From: Chloroflexota bacterium
GTDB lineage: Bacteria; Chloroflexota; Anaerolineae; UBA4142; SHND01
NCBI GenBank assembly: GCA_004295045.1
Contig: SHND01000011.1
Location: forward strand, 62,001-126,000
DNA: 64,000 bases
Direction: 5' to 3'
Shown here: piece by piece, positions 34,675-43,385 of the stretch
Layout of the letters: each line of letters begins with the position of its first letter
Numbering within the stretch: the first letter of the stretch is position 1
Notes under the pieces: model-generated
What the model saw: the letters and a program-made list of their open reading frames with translations, nothing else
What the model was told of the DNA's origin: nothing
Database searches by the model: none
Translations under genes and position numbers: made by a program

Positions 34675-35646
34675 TCAGCGCAGTGGTTCCGCGCCTTTGA
34701 CACGCAAAAGCAGGACCGGCATACGCGCACGCGCAAGCACTTGGGGCGCAACACTGCCCGACCAAAAAGCATCCAAGCCCGCGCGTCCATGCGTCGCCAT
34801 GACAATTAACTGCGCCCCACTTTGTTGGGCAACGGCGAGAATCTGCGTTGGAATTGCGCCGCGCAATACTTGGGCGCGCGCGGGGAGATCGTCAGCAGCC
34901 AATCGTTCCATTTTTCGCTTGAGATAGTTTGTCGCATTCTCCTGTGCAAGGTCCAGCATCGCGCGCGTCGTCGTCGGCAGAAATGTTCCTGTCGCCGCGC
35001 GTTCCGGTGAAAGCGTCCCGGTTGTCGGAACGACCACGACGAGTTCCAGTCCCGCATGAAACGCGCGCGCCAGCTGGGCTGCGACCTCGAACGCTTCTTC
35101 GTAAATTGGCGTACTGTCCAGAGGCACAAGAATCTTTTCGCAAATATACGTTTGCGGCGCAGTCGGCTCTTCCGCATTGAGCATGAGGACGGGGATTGTG
35201 CCGCGCTGCAGGACGCGCTGCGCAATTGAACCATAGACCGCCTGCGCCCAACCGCTGCGTCCGTGACTCGTCAGTGCAATCAAGTCCGCAGAGAGTTCAC
35301 CGCCATGCTGAAAAATCGCATCCACGACTGACACATCGCCACGCACACCGGGCAAGATAGGCGCTCTGCGTGCCGATGCGTCAAGTCCGCTAGTCGCGTG
35401 GTCCACGTGCACCTCCACCCGCAGACCTTTTGCGCGCAGTTGTGCGGCTAGATTTTCAAGATAAGATTCCGCGCTCGCAAAGCTCACAAGATGCGGTTCG
35501 CCGTGTACGCTCGTGGGCGCGTCCGGCTCGACCACATGGAGCAAAGTAATCGTTGCATCCAGCGTCCGCGCGAACGTTTGCGCGACCGGCAAGATTGCTT
35601 CGGCAAGCTGTGAACCGTCCAGCGGCACAAGAACATGCCTGAACAT
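34675..35646 (-). CDS. Tandem UspA universal stress protein
   Basis: 323 aa, two UspA domains in tandem. The first starts MFRHVLVPLDGSQLAEAILPVA and carries SHGRSGWAQAVYGSIAQRVL; the second starts ICEKILVPLDSTPIYEEAF and carries MATHGRAGLDAFWSGSVAPQVL. The G-2x-G-9x-G(S/T) ATP-binding loop is seen in both. Usp proteins sense stress and bind ATP. It lies 1 nt after mntH and 21 nt before the multicopper oxidase gene, so it belongs to the metal operon. Confidence 0.92.
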   Translation of the reverse strand: MFRHVLVPLDGSQLAEAILPVAQTFARTLDATITLLHVVEPDAPTSVHGEPHLVSFASAESYLENLAAQLRAKGLRVEVHVDHATSGLDASARRAPILPGVRGDVSVVDAIFQHGGELSADLIALTSHGRSGWAQAVYGSIAQRVLQRGTIPVLMLNAEEPTAPQTYICEKILVPLDSTPIYEEAFEVAAQLARAFHAGLELVVVVPTTGTLSPERAATGTFLPTTTRAMLDLAQENATNYLKRKMERLAADDLPARAQVLRGAIPTQILAVAQQSGAQLIVMATHGRAGLDAFWSGSVAPQVLARARMPVLLLRVKGAEPLR

Positions 35647-35647
35647 T

Positions 35648-36961
35648 TCAAATTCCCTTTACCGTCTCGTACAAAAGAAACATATTCAGCACGATGATGA
35701 GCGCCGCGACAATGGCTGCAGCAATCGTCGTCACGCGGTGATTGACCAGCACGCCCATCAGATCGCGGCGGCGCGTGAAAAGAATCAATGGCACAACGGC
35801 GAACGGGAGGGCGAAACTCAACACTACTTGGGAAAGCACCAAGACCCGCGTCGGATCGAAACCCAGATAGATTACGATCAACGATGGGAGCATCGTAACC
35901 AACCGCCGTAACCAAACCGAAATTCGGCGATGCAAGAATCCTTGCATGATCACTTGTCCAGCCATCGTTCCCACCGTTGCAGAGGACAAACCCGACGCGA
36001 GCAGTGAAATCGCAAAGACCGCACTCGCCGCGCCGCCGAGGAGCGGCACCAAGGTTTTGTACGCTTCCTCGATCGAGCCGACCGACGACACGCCGCTTCC
36101 ATAAAACACCTGCGCCGCCATAATCAACATCGCCGCGTTCACAAAGCCCGCAATGCCCATCGCTACGACCACATCAATCAATTCAAAGCGAAACAATCGT
36201 TTCATCTGGAGCGGATCACGCGTGACAATACGTCCCTGCGTCAGCGCAGAGTGCAAAAAGATAACATGCGGCATCACCGTTGCGCCGAGAATGCCCGCCG
36301 CGAGCAGCACGCTTTCGGCGCCCGCGAATTGGGGATGCACAGCGTAATACACTACTTGGCCCCAATCGGGTTTGGCGAAAAACATTTCAATCACATAGCA
36401 CACCGCAATGACGCCGACAAAACCCGTAATGACTGCTTCGAGCGGGCGAAAGCCGCGTTTTTCGAGCGAGAGAATAAGAAATGTTGTAATGGCAGTAAGG
36501 ATGCCTGCGGCAAAGAGTGGAATCCCAAAGAGCAAATTGAAACCAAGCGCGGCGCCCAAAAATTCGGCAAGGTCGGTTGCCATCGCCATGATTTCCATAA
36601 TGACCCACATCCCGATAACAATTGGACGCGGGAATCGTTCGCGGCACACTTCCGCAAGATTCATTCCGGTCGCAATTCCAAGTTTTGCAGACAATGATTG
36701 GATGAGCATCGCCATCAGATTGCTGGCAAGAATCACCCAAATCAAGAGATAGCCATATCGCGCGCCCGCCGAAATGTTCGTGGCAAAATTGCCCGGGTCC
36801 ATGTACGCGATGCACGCGATAAATGCTGGACCAATAAATGGCAAAATGCGCGCGAGCAGCCCTTGCTTGCTCGTTCCCTGTAAAACGGCATATGCTGCTT
36901 TTGTGGTGTCCGTCTCTTCGGTCGGTGTCGAAATATCAGAGGTATGTACAATCTGCGCCAT
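35648..36961 (-). CDS. mntH: Nramp family Mn/Fe transporter
   Basis: Proton-coupled divalent metal importer, 437 aa, 11 membrane helices. TM1 has DPGN (D55-N58) and TM6 has MPH (GATVMPHVIFLHS), the metal-binding residues of active Nramp proteins. Conserved region GATVMPHVIFLHSALTQGRI is typical of MntH. AAGGA lies 8 nt before the ATG. It is the first structural gene after the DtxR/MntR regulator, so it is expected to be repressed when Mn or Fe is plentiful. Confidence 0.95.
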   Translation of the reverse strand: MAQIVHTSDISTPTEETDTTKAAYAVLQGTSKQGLLARILPFIGPAFIACIAYMDPGNFATNISAGARYGYLLIWVILASNLMAMLIQSLSAKLGIATGMNLAEVCRERFPRPIVIGMWVIMEIMAMATDLAEFLGAALGFNLLFGIPLFAAGILTAITTFLILSLEKRGFRPLEAVITGFVGVIAVCYVIEMFFAKPDWGQVVYYAVHPQFAGAESVLLAAGILGATVMPHVIFLHSALTQGRIVTRDPLQMKRLFRFELIDVVVAMGIAGFVNAAMLIMAAQVFYGSGVSSVGSIEEAYKTLVPLLGGAASAVFAISLLASGLSSATVGTMAGQVIMQGFLHRRISVWLRRLVTMLPSLIVIYLGFDPTRVLVLSQVVLSFALPFAVVPLILFTRRRDLMGVLVNHRVTTIAAAIVAALIIVLNMFLLYETVKGI

Positions 36962-36998
36962 CTAATTTTTCCTTATCAAGAATTAAACTCCAACGCAT

Positions 36999-37697
36999 CT
37001 AAACATGACTCTTGCTTTTGGCACGATACGCCTTTTTTTCCACAGTGGGCGTCACCCAAATCGCGCGCGCCAAAGTTTCATCCAGCGTATGTTCACGCCC
37101 CGATGCCACGCGCACGCGCAGTGGACCATCAAAAGGTTCGCGCGACAACACATCCACCGTCGCATCGGGAATGAGACCCAGTTTGGAAAAATGTTTCAAG
37201 TGCTCGGGATTCTGGTCGCTGACGCGCTGAATCACCGCGGACTGCCCCGCCCCGACGTCGAGCAGGGATTGGTATTCAGGACGCTCGACCGTTCCCGCTT
37301 TCGTCGGAATGGGGTCGCCGTGCGGATCGCGTTCGGGATCGCCGAGAAAATTTGCGATGCGGTCTTCGAGGTCTTCGGAAATCACATGCTCGATTTTTTC
37401 CGCTTCCGCGTGAACCAATTCCCACGGCACGTCCAACGCTTCGGCGAGAAACAATTCGATGAGCCGATGATGCCGCAGCACTTCGAGCGCCATCTTTTCC
37501 CCGGCAGTGGTGAGTTCCACGCCGTGATAGGGCGAGTGACGCACCAATTTCAGGCGCGCCAGTTTCTTGATCATGTTGGTCGCGGACGCGGCGGAAATAT
37601 CGAGATGCTGGGCGAGCGCGGTGGTTGTCACCGTTTCGCTGTTTTCCTGTAGTTGATAGATCGCTTTCAAATAGTTTTGCACAGAGGCGCTGGTCAT
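36999..37697 (-). CDS. DtxR/MntR family metal-dependent repressor
   Basis: 232 aa: N-terminal winged helix (residues 1-75, SASVQNYLKAIYQLQENSETVTTTALAQHLDISAASATNMIKKLARL), helical dimerisation domain with metal ligands (H in VHAEAEKIEHVISE), and a C-terminal FeoA/SH3-like domain. It most resembles MntR/IdeR with SH3. GGAG lies 6 nt before the ATG at 37697, so I prefer it to the TTG at 37709. Three palindromic boxes lie just upstream, suggesting autoregulation and control of mntH, usp, multicopper oxidase, ZIP and ICMT genes. Confidence 0.9.
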   Translation of the reverse strand: MTSASVQNYLKAIYQLQENSETVTTTALAQHLDISAASATNMIKKLARLKLVRHSPYHGVELTTAGEKMALEVLRHHRLIELFLAEALDVPWELVHAEAEKIEHVISEDLEDRIANFLGDPERDPHGDPIPTKAGTVERPEYQSLLDVGAGQSAVIQRVSDQNPEHLKHFSKLGLIPDATVDVLSREPFDGPLRVRVASGREHTLDETLARAIWVTPTVEKKAYRAKSKSHV

Positions 37698-37717
37698 TAG
37701 TTGCTCCAAAGTTCTGA

Positions 37718-37781
37718 TTTAGCCACAACTAAAATCGGCGTCTAAAAAATTTAGCCGCGACTAAATTTAGTTGCAGCTAAA
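37718..37781. promoter_or_regulatory. Three DtxR/MntR-type operator boxes
   Basis: TTTAG-N6-CTAAA occurs three times: 37718-37733, 37750-37765 and 37766-37781. The last two abut. The boxes start 20 nt upstream of the regulator gene. They match the general dyad symmetry of DtxR-family sites. I see no such cluster elsewhere in the window. Confidence 0.75.
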
Positions 37782-37812
37782 TTATAGCGCGCGAAAGAGA
37801 TTTGTCAAGGGG

Positions 37813-37838
37813 CATTGGCGAAAATTTCATCGCCAATG
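37813..37838. promoter_or_regulatory. Stem-loop upstream of the ABC operon
   Basis: CATTGGCGA and TCGCCAATG form a perfect 9-bp stem with an 8-nt loop. It lies between the divergent regulator and the osmoprotectant ABC genes. No T-run follows, so a regulatory role is possible but unproven. Confidence 0.5.
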
Positions 37839-37954
37839 TAAGCATTTATCGTGGGGGATGAAAATGCGCCGCGCAGCACGGATGCTTTGCCGATTCATAC
37901 AATTCAAGTTAGAATCGTACAATTATGAACGCAAGTGGAAAAACAGGCGGTTGA

Positions 37955-38590
37955 ATGATTTTGTTTGATGCCTTTCAATACGCCGCCGCGCGGAGTGATG
38001 AATGGCTGCGCGCGCTGGAACAACATCTCGTCCTTGTCGCCGTCGCGTTGGCGATTGGCATTGCGCTGTGCGTGCCTTTGGGCATTCTGTCCTCGCGCTC
38101 CAAATCGGTTTCTTTTGCCGTCATCAATTCTGCGAATGGCTTGCGCGTCATTCCAAGTCTCGCCATTTTGTTCTTGGCGATTCCCTATTTCGGCTTGTCG
38201 TTCACTGCCGCCGCGCTCGCGCTGACGCTGCTTGCCCTGCCCCCAATCTTGATCAACACCGACGCCGCCTTTCGTACCATTCCCGCAGCCGTCAAAGAAG
38301 CCGCGTACGGCATGGGCATGACGAGTCGCCAAGTTCTATGGCGCATCGAACTTCCACTGGCGTTACCCGTGATTGTGACGGGCATTCGCACGGCAACGAT
38401 TGAAGTCATCGCCAGCGCAACGCTCGCCGCGTTCATTGGCGGCGGCGGTTTGGGCATTTACATCACGCGCGGCTTTGCGCTCTTTGACAATTCCATTCTA
38501 TTGGTCGGCGCGATTTCTGTGGCGCTGCTCGCGCTAACAGCCGAAGTGCTGATGGGTGGAGTGGAAAGATTGGTGCGAATTCCATCGTAG
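37955..38590 (+). CDS. Osmoprotectant-type ABC transporter permease
   Basis: 211 aa with about five membrane helices and the inner-membrane permease loop EAAYGMGMTSRQVLWRIELPLALP (EAA motif). This matches OpuBB/OpuCB/YehW permeases of glycine betaine, choline or carnitine transport. It is the first of four genes: permease, binding protein, ATPase, permease. Substrate is inferred from the gene order and the binding-protein type. Confidence 0.9.
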   Translation: MILFDAFQYAAARSDEWLRALEQHLVLVAVALAIGIALCVPLGILSSRSKSVSFAVINSANGLRVIPSLAILFLAIPYFGLSFTAAALALTLLALPPILINTDAAFRTIPAAVKEAAYGMGMTSRQVLWRIELPLALPVIVTGIRTATIEVIASATLAAFIGGGGLGIYITRGFALFDNSILLVGAISVALLALTAEVLMGGVERLVRIPS

Positions 38591-38684
38591 CAGGAGCAAA
38601 CATTCACAGAGGCGGTGATGTCAGTTTTGCGACGCACGTACGAATGTTTCGCCCATCGCAGTAGATCGTTCAAGAGGAGAAGCA

Positions 38685-39587
38685 ATGCACAAAAGACGTT
38701 TACAGATATTTTTCATGGCGCTTGCGTTTGCGCTCACCACGGCTGTTTTGATTAGCGCGTGCGGCAATCAAGCCAAACCGGTTCGCGTTGGTTCAAAAGA
38801 TTTTACCGAAGAATTCATCATCGGGAACATGTACGCACTGCTGTTGGAAGATAAAGGAATTCCCGTCGAGCGCAAATTGAATTTAGGCGGCACGCCGATT
38901 TTGCAAGAGGCATTGTTGAGTGACCAAGTAGACCTTTATCCCGAATACACGGGTACGGGTCTGCTCACCGTTTTGAAACTACCGAGCAACACAAATCGAG
39001 ACCAGGTTTTCAATACCGTCCGCGACGAATACAAAAAACAATTCAATCTCGCCTGGCTTGATCCCGCGCCAATGAACAATACGCAAGCGTTGGCAATGAA
39101 AAAAGATGTGGCAGCTGCACGAGGCATCAAAACAATTTCCGACATGGCGGCGCAGGCGAGCGAGTTGACGATGATCGGTCCGCCCGAATTTGAACAGCGC
39201 GAAGATGGTTTGCCCGGCATTCAAAAAGCATACGGCAATTTCAAACTCAAGCAATATATTGCGGTGGATCCCGGTTTACGCTATGAAGGACTAATGAACG
39301 GGCAAGCCGACGTGGTCGTCGCATTCGGCACCGATGGACAAATCGCCGCGAACGATTTGTTGGTCTTGCAGGATGACAAAGGATTGTTCCCGCCATACCA
39401 AATTGCGCCTGTAGTGCGCCAACAAGCTCTGGACGCGAATCCAAGAATCGCCGAAATCCTAAATAAACTCGCGCCGCTGCTCACCGACGCGACAATGCGA
39501 CGACTCAATTATGAAGTGGACGGCAAAAAGCGCGAGCCCGCCGATGTGGCGAAAGAATTTTTGCAGCAGAATGAGTTGATCAAATAA
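38685..39587 (+). CDS. Osmoprotectant ABC transporter binding lipoprotein
   Basis: 300 aa. The signal peptide ends in LISAC, a lipobox, so it is a lipoprotein. The mature domain is OpuAC/OsmX type (VRVGSKDFTEEFIIGNMYALLLEDKGIPVERKLNLGGTPI). AGGAGAAGC precedes the ATG. This family binds glycine betaine, choline or carnitine through an aromatic cage; Tyr and Trp positions (YPEYTGTG) suit this. It follows the first permease gene. Confidence 0.92.
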   Translation: MHKRRLQIFFMALAFALTTAVLISACGNQAKPVRVGSKDFTEEFIIGNMYALLLEDKGIPVERKLNLGGTPILQEALLSDQVDLYPEYTGTGLLTVLKLPSNTNRDQVFNTVRDEYKKQFNLAWLDPAPMNNTQALAMKKDVAAARGIKTISDMAAQASELTMIGPPEFEQREDGLPGIQKAYGNFKLKQYIAVDPGLRYEGLMNGQADVVVAFGTDGQIAANDLLVLQDDKGLFPPYQIAPVVRQQALDANPRIAEILNKLAPLLTDATMRRLNYEVDGKKREPADVAKEFLQQNELIK

Positions 39588-39590
39588 CAA

Positions 39591-39653
39591 CGGATGACGG
39601 AGGACGAGAGACGGGAATTTTTCGTCATCCGTCGTTCGTTCTTTGTCCTTGAT
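39591..39653. repeat. Tandem heptamer array with inverted arms
   Basis: Nine 7-nt units in the gap before the ATPase gene: CGGATGA, CGGAGGA, CGAGAGA, CGGGAAT, then TTTTCGT, CATCCGT, CGTTCGT, TCTTTGT, CCTTGAT. The ACGGATGACG and CGTCATCCGT arms pair. The array overlaps the ATPase start codon. Confidence 0.65.
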
Positions 39654-40608
39654 GTCCGCTCTCCGATTCGAGCATGTTTCCAAAACTTTTCCGGATTCCA
39701 CTTACGCGGCAGTGAACGATTGTACTCTCGCGGTGGACTCGGCAAGTTTTGTTGTGCTGCTCGGACCTTCGGGCTGCGGCAAAACGACTCTGCTCAAAAT
39801 GGTGAATCGGCTGATCGAGCCAACGGCGGGAGAAATTTTTCTGGACGGCACGAATATTCGCGCGTTAGATGTGACAGCGCTGCGCCGCCAGATCGGATAC
39901 GTGATTCAGCAAGGCGGTCTCTTTCCACATCTCACCGTCGCGCAAAATATTGCGGTTGTGCCCGAATTATTGGGCTGGCAAAAAGCGCGCATTGACGCGC
40001 GCATCAATGATTTGCTCGAGCTTGTGCAGCTCAACCCCGATTACTATCGCGCGCGCTATCCCGCGCAGCTTTCGGGGGGGCAGCAACAGCGCGTCGGCTT
40101 GGCGCGCGCGCTGGCGGCAGACCCGCAATTGTTGTTGATGGATGAACCGTTCGGCGCGATTGATGCGTTGACGCGCGCCGCGCTGCAAGACGAAATGCTG
40201 CGCATCAAAAACGCGATCAACAAAACGATTCTGTTTGTGACGCACGACGTGGAGGAAGCATTACGGCTCGCCGACAAAATTGTCGTGATGCAGGCGGGAC
40301 AGATCGTGCAATACGATACGCCGCACAAAATTCTTACCGAACCTGTGAATGATTTTGTGCGCGAACTCGTCGGCGCGGACGACATGGTGCGGCAGTTGTC
40401 GCTCGTACGCGTCGCCAGTGTGATGTCGCCACTGCCAAACAATTTCGTGTTGAACGGAACGGCGACCATTGATGCAAACGACGACCTGAAAAACGCGCTC
40501 TCGAAATTGTTACAAACCGGAGCGCCAAGTTTGGCTGTGCTGCAAGAGAACAAACCCGTCGGCGTTTTGAGTTTGGAAAAAATTCGCGCGTCGGCAACGG
40601 GCCATTGA
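39652..40608 (+). CDS. Osmoprotectant ABC transporter ATPase
   Basis: 318 aa. Walker A GPSGCGKTTL, signature LSGGQQQRVGLARALAADP, Walker B LLLMDEPFGAID and H-loop THD are all present. The C-terminal part has a single CBS-like domain (RVASVMSPLPNNFVLN to end), as in OpuBA/OpuCA. I prefer the ATG at 39652 because it begins MSALRFEHVSKTF. It works with the permeases and binding lipoprotein around it. Confidence 0.92.
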   Translation: MSALRFEHVSKTFPDSTYAAVNDCTLAVDSASFVVLLGPSGCGKTTLLKMVNRLIEPTAGEIFLDGTNIRALDVTALRRQIGYVIQQGGLFPHLTVAQNIAVVPELLGWQKARIDARINDLLELVQLNPDYYRARYPAQLSGGQQQRVGLARALAADPQLLLMDEPFGAIDALTRAALQDEMLRIKNAINKTILFVTHDVEEALRLADKIVVMQAGQIVQYDTPHKILTEPVNDFVRELVGADDMVRQLSLVRVASVMSPLPNNFVLNGTATIDANDDLKNALSKLLQTGAPSLAVLQENKPVGVLSLEKIRASATGH

Positions 40609-40624
40609 ACATTTCTTTTTTCGC

Positions 40625-41254
40625 ATGGACTATATTTTTAACAATCCCGCGACCGTTTTTGAATTGCTGCTCCAACATCTTTTTGTTGTGGGCGTCGCGT
40701 TGTTGATTGCAATTCTAATTTCATTTCCTATCAGCATCCTCATTCTCCGCAGTCCACGTCTCACTACCTTTGTTCTCGGCGCGTTCAGCGTCTTTTACAC
40801 CATTCCGAGCATCGCGCTGATTATTCTGTTGATTCCGTTGACGGGTTTGAATGAATGGTCGGTCATTATCGCGTTGATTTTGTACGTGCAAGTGATTTTG
40901 GTGCGAAACAATGTCGCGGCATTCAACGGCATTGATCCCGCGATTCTCGAAGCGGCGCGCGGCATGGGCATGAATCGCTGGCAAATGTGGCGGCGCGTAC
41001 AATTGCCGCTTGCCCTCCCGGTAATGTTGGCGGGCATTCGCATTGCCGCCATTGTGGCGATTGGGATTGCAACCGTCGGCGCGAAATTCAACGCGGGCGG
41101 GCTGGGACGATTGCTCTTTGACGGAATTGCCCAAACGGGACGCTATGATAAAATTTGGGCGGGCGCGATTGCAGTGACGCTGCTCGCTTTGGCAGCGAAT
41201 CTCGCGCTCGTCGCATTAGAGCGCCATTTCAGTTATACACGTAAGCTTTCTTAA
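40625..41254 (+). CDS. Osmoprotectant ABC transporter second permease
   Basis: 209 aa, about five membrane helices. The EAA loop is EAARGMGMNRWQMWRRVQLPLALP. Similar in length to the first permease, it should form the heterodimeric membrane channel. It starts 16 nt after the ATPase gene and ends the operon. Confidence 0.9.
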   Translation: MDYIFNNPATVFELLLQHLFVVGVALLIAILISFPISILILRSPRLTTFVLGAFSVFYTIPSIALIILLIPLTGLNEWSVIIALILYVQVILVRNNVAAFNGIDPAILEAARGMGMNRWQMWRRVQLPLALPVMLAGIRIAAIVAIGIATVGAKFNAGGLGRLLFDGIAQTGRYDKIWAGAIAVTLLALAANLALVALERHFSYTRKLS

Positions 41255-41329
41255 GTCGCGCCCGTTGCTTGGCAATTCTGATGCTCGAACCGTAAAGTTA
41301 ATACCATTTCTCTGCTGGGTCAGTTAACC

Positions 41330-42700
41330 ATGATGAATGAATCTTCCGAACCGCGTTTCAGTTGGTGGTTGTTGTTACGAATCTGCACCTTTCAAATTGG
41401 TTCTGCCATGGGCGATATCCTCGTCACTTCGATTTGGAATCGCATCATGATTGTAAATTTCGGTTTCCCCGCGCTGCCGGTCGGCTTGTTGATCGCGCTG
41501 CGCTATCTCCTTTCGCCGCTGAGTTTGTACGCCGGCTTTCGCTCCGATACCACACCCTTTTTGGGAATGCGCCGCACCAGCTACATTTGGCTTGGACGCG
41601 CGCTGATGGTCATCTCCTTTCCGCTGCTCGGATTCAGTGTGACGTTGTTCAACAACAGCCGAAACGATTCGTTGGGCTGGGCGCTCGCGCTTCTTTCTTT
41701 TTTGTTGTACGGGACAGGCACTCTCCTGTCAGGCAGTCCGTTTTTCGCGTTGGTACGCGATGCGATGCCCAAAGCCCGCCAAGGACTCGCTCTCTCGGTC
41801 GTCGAGACGGCACTCATTCTATTTTTTCCTATCGCGGCGATTTCGTTCAGTCTTTTATTGCAGGACTATTCGCTCGTCGGCTTTTGGGAATTGATCGCCA
41901 TCACTGCGCTCGTCGGTGGATTCTTCTGGGTCTTTGCAATCGCCGGTGTCGAAAAACGCGCGATCCTCCACAAAGCAGTTGAACACACGCAAGAAAAAAC
42001 ACGCGCCCAGTTTCAAGAATTTCACGGTACGCTCGCAAAAATATGGCAAGACCCGCGCGCGCGCGCGTTCATGTTGTTTCTCGCGGTCGCTACCTTTTCC
42101 GCGTGGGCGCAGGACGCAATTCTTGAACCGTTCGGTGCCGAAGTGTTGAACGCGACCATCGCGCAAACGACGCGCTATTCCAGTTATTGGCAGGGAGCAA
42201 CGGCGCTCGTGCTGATTATCGCCGCGTATGTATGGCGTAAACGGCGTCCGGAACAACAAACCCCCATTGCGAAAATTGGTTTGGCGATTATGGGGTTGGG
42301 CATGGCGTGGCTCGCCCTCACCTCACTTACAGGCATCCGCTGGATGGTGAATCCTGCGCTGTTGGTGTTTGGCGTCGGTTTTGGGTTCTATACCTTTAGC
42401 GCGTTTCAATTGCTTGTGGTCATGACTTCGGACAAAGCGGCGGGCGCCTATCTCGGATTGTGGACGGTAACGATTTTGCTCACGCGCGGTGTCGGAATTT
42501 TCATGGGCGGTGCGCTGCGGGATGGGTTGTACGCGCTGACGCAATCGCATGCGTTGGCTTATGGCATCATTTTCGGGCTCGAGGGCTTGGGCTTGTTCGT
42601 TTCCATTCTGCTTTTGGCGCGCGTCAATATTATTGGCTTTGCGCGTGACACGGGGCGTATCTCTGCAACCGATGCGCAAGTGATTACAGCAGACCTATAG
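41330..42700 (+). CDS. PUCC family MFS membrane protein
   Basis: 456 aa with 12 predicted helices. The N-terminal half has LLRICTFQIGSAMGDILV and FGMRRTSYIWLGR-like segments (FLGMRRTSYIWLGR) typical of PucC/LhaA bacteriochlorophyll-delivery-type MFS proteins. In phototrophs this family assembles light-harvesting complexes. No photosynthesis gene lies nearby, so the function here is unknown. It is monocistronic and ends in a terminator. Confidence 0.8.
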   Translation: MMNESSEPRFSWWLLLRICTFQIGSAMGDILVTSIWNRIMIVNFGFPALPVGLLIALRYLLSPLSLYAGFRSDTTPFLGMRRTSYIWLGRALMVISFPLLGFSVTLFNNSRNDSLGWALALLSFLLYGTGTLLSGSPFFALVRDAMPKARQGLALSVVETALILFFPIAAISFSLLLQDYSLVGFWELIAITALVGGFFWVFAIAGVEKRAILHKAVEHTQEKTRAQFQEFHGTLAKIWQDPRARAFMLFLAVATFSAWAQDAILEPFGAEVLNATIAQTTRYSSYWQGATALVLIIAAYVWRKRRPEQQTPIAKIGLAIMGLGMAWLALTSLTGIRWMVNPALLVFGVGFGFYTFSAFQLLVVMTSDKAAGAYLGLWTVTILLTRGVGIFMGGALRDGLYALTQSHALAYGIIFGLEGLGLFVSILLLARVNIIGFARDTGRISATDAQVITADL

Positions 42701-42705
42701 TCATC

Positions 42706-42733
42706 AAAGCGGAGCGCACTGCTCCGCTTTTTT
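42706..42733 (+). terminator. Rho-independent terminator
   Basis: AAAGCGGAGC and GCTCCGCTTT with a short loop, followed by T, directly downstream of the PUCC-type gene. Confidence 0.88.
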
Positions 42734-42785
42734 ATTTCTGACGCGGCACGCCCGCGAAAACCTTTGATTCAATGCAGAACGCGAC

Positions 42786-42813
42786 TTGACAAGGCGCTCT
42801 GTTTGGCGATACA
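42786..42813 (+). promoter_or_regulatory. Candidate promoter of the Fur-family gene
   Basis: TTGACA (42786-42791), a 16-nt spacer and GATACA (42808-42813), 57 nt before the start codon. The -35 is perfect and the -10 weak. Confidence 0.4.
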
Positions 42814-42869
42814 CTATTTGCAACTGGTCGCAATTGCATCAATCTATTTATTAGCAAGGAATTGTCGCA

Positions 42870-43325
42870 ATGACGCAGCATCTCGAACTGGTCCAATCCT
42901 TACGGCAAGCCGGACATCGCTTGACGCCGCAGCGCGAAAGTGTCCTCGCGGTCATTGCCGACAGCCATGAACATCTTTCCGCCGAAGAAATTCTGGCGCG
43001 CGTCCGCAAACGCTATCCCTATCTGAACAAATCGGCGGTCTATCGTTCACTCGAGCTCTTGACCGAATTAGGGCTTGTTACTCTGACCGATCTGGGACAC
43101 GGGCGCGTCGAATACGAATTACATCGCCATCCGCATCACCATCATCTCGTCTGCCGCAAGTGCAAAAGCGTTCAGCAAATTGACCATCGCCTCTTTCAAA
43201 ATTTGCAGAAAAAATTGGAAAGCGATTTTGGTTTTCGCGCCGACCTCGATCATTTTGCCATCTTTGGCACTTGCCGCAAATGCAGTACGCGCACCGCAAA
43301 AAATCCGAAACGACATTCGCATTAG
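42870..43325 (+). CDS. Fur-family metal-dependent regulator
   Basis: 151 aa. N-terminal winged helix (TPQRESVLAVIADSHEHLSAEEILARVRKRYPYLNKSAVYRSLELL), then a metal-binding domain with HRHPHHHHLVCRKCK and CRKC, the structural zinc ligands. The gene directly precedes the ECF Ni/Co transporter, so it may be a Nur- or Fur-type regulator of that system; metal specificity cannot be read. AGCAAGG lies before the ATG. The C-terminal tail is short and His-rich. Confidence 0.9.
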   Translation: MTQHLELVQSLRQAGHRLTPQRESVLAVIADSHEHLSAEEILARVRKRYPYLNKSAVYRSLELLTELGLVTLTDLGHGRVEYELHRHPHHHHLVCRKCKSVQQIDHRLFQNLQKKLESDFGFRADLDHFAIFGTCRKCSTRTAKNPKRHSH

Positions 43326-43385
43326 CGCCCAATCATATCTCAAGGAGAATCCTGTATGCTCTTTGCACCTCTTTCCCCCCCCCAG

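Noticed and set aside
37718..37781. The DtxR boxes as one simple terminator stem
   Set aside because: The three dyads have the same TTTAG/CTAAA ends and regular N6 gaps and sit in a promoter position; no T-run follows.
41330..42700. Evidence that the organism is phototrophic
   Set aside because: A PUCC-family protein alone is not enough, and no pigment or reaction-centre genes are in the window.
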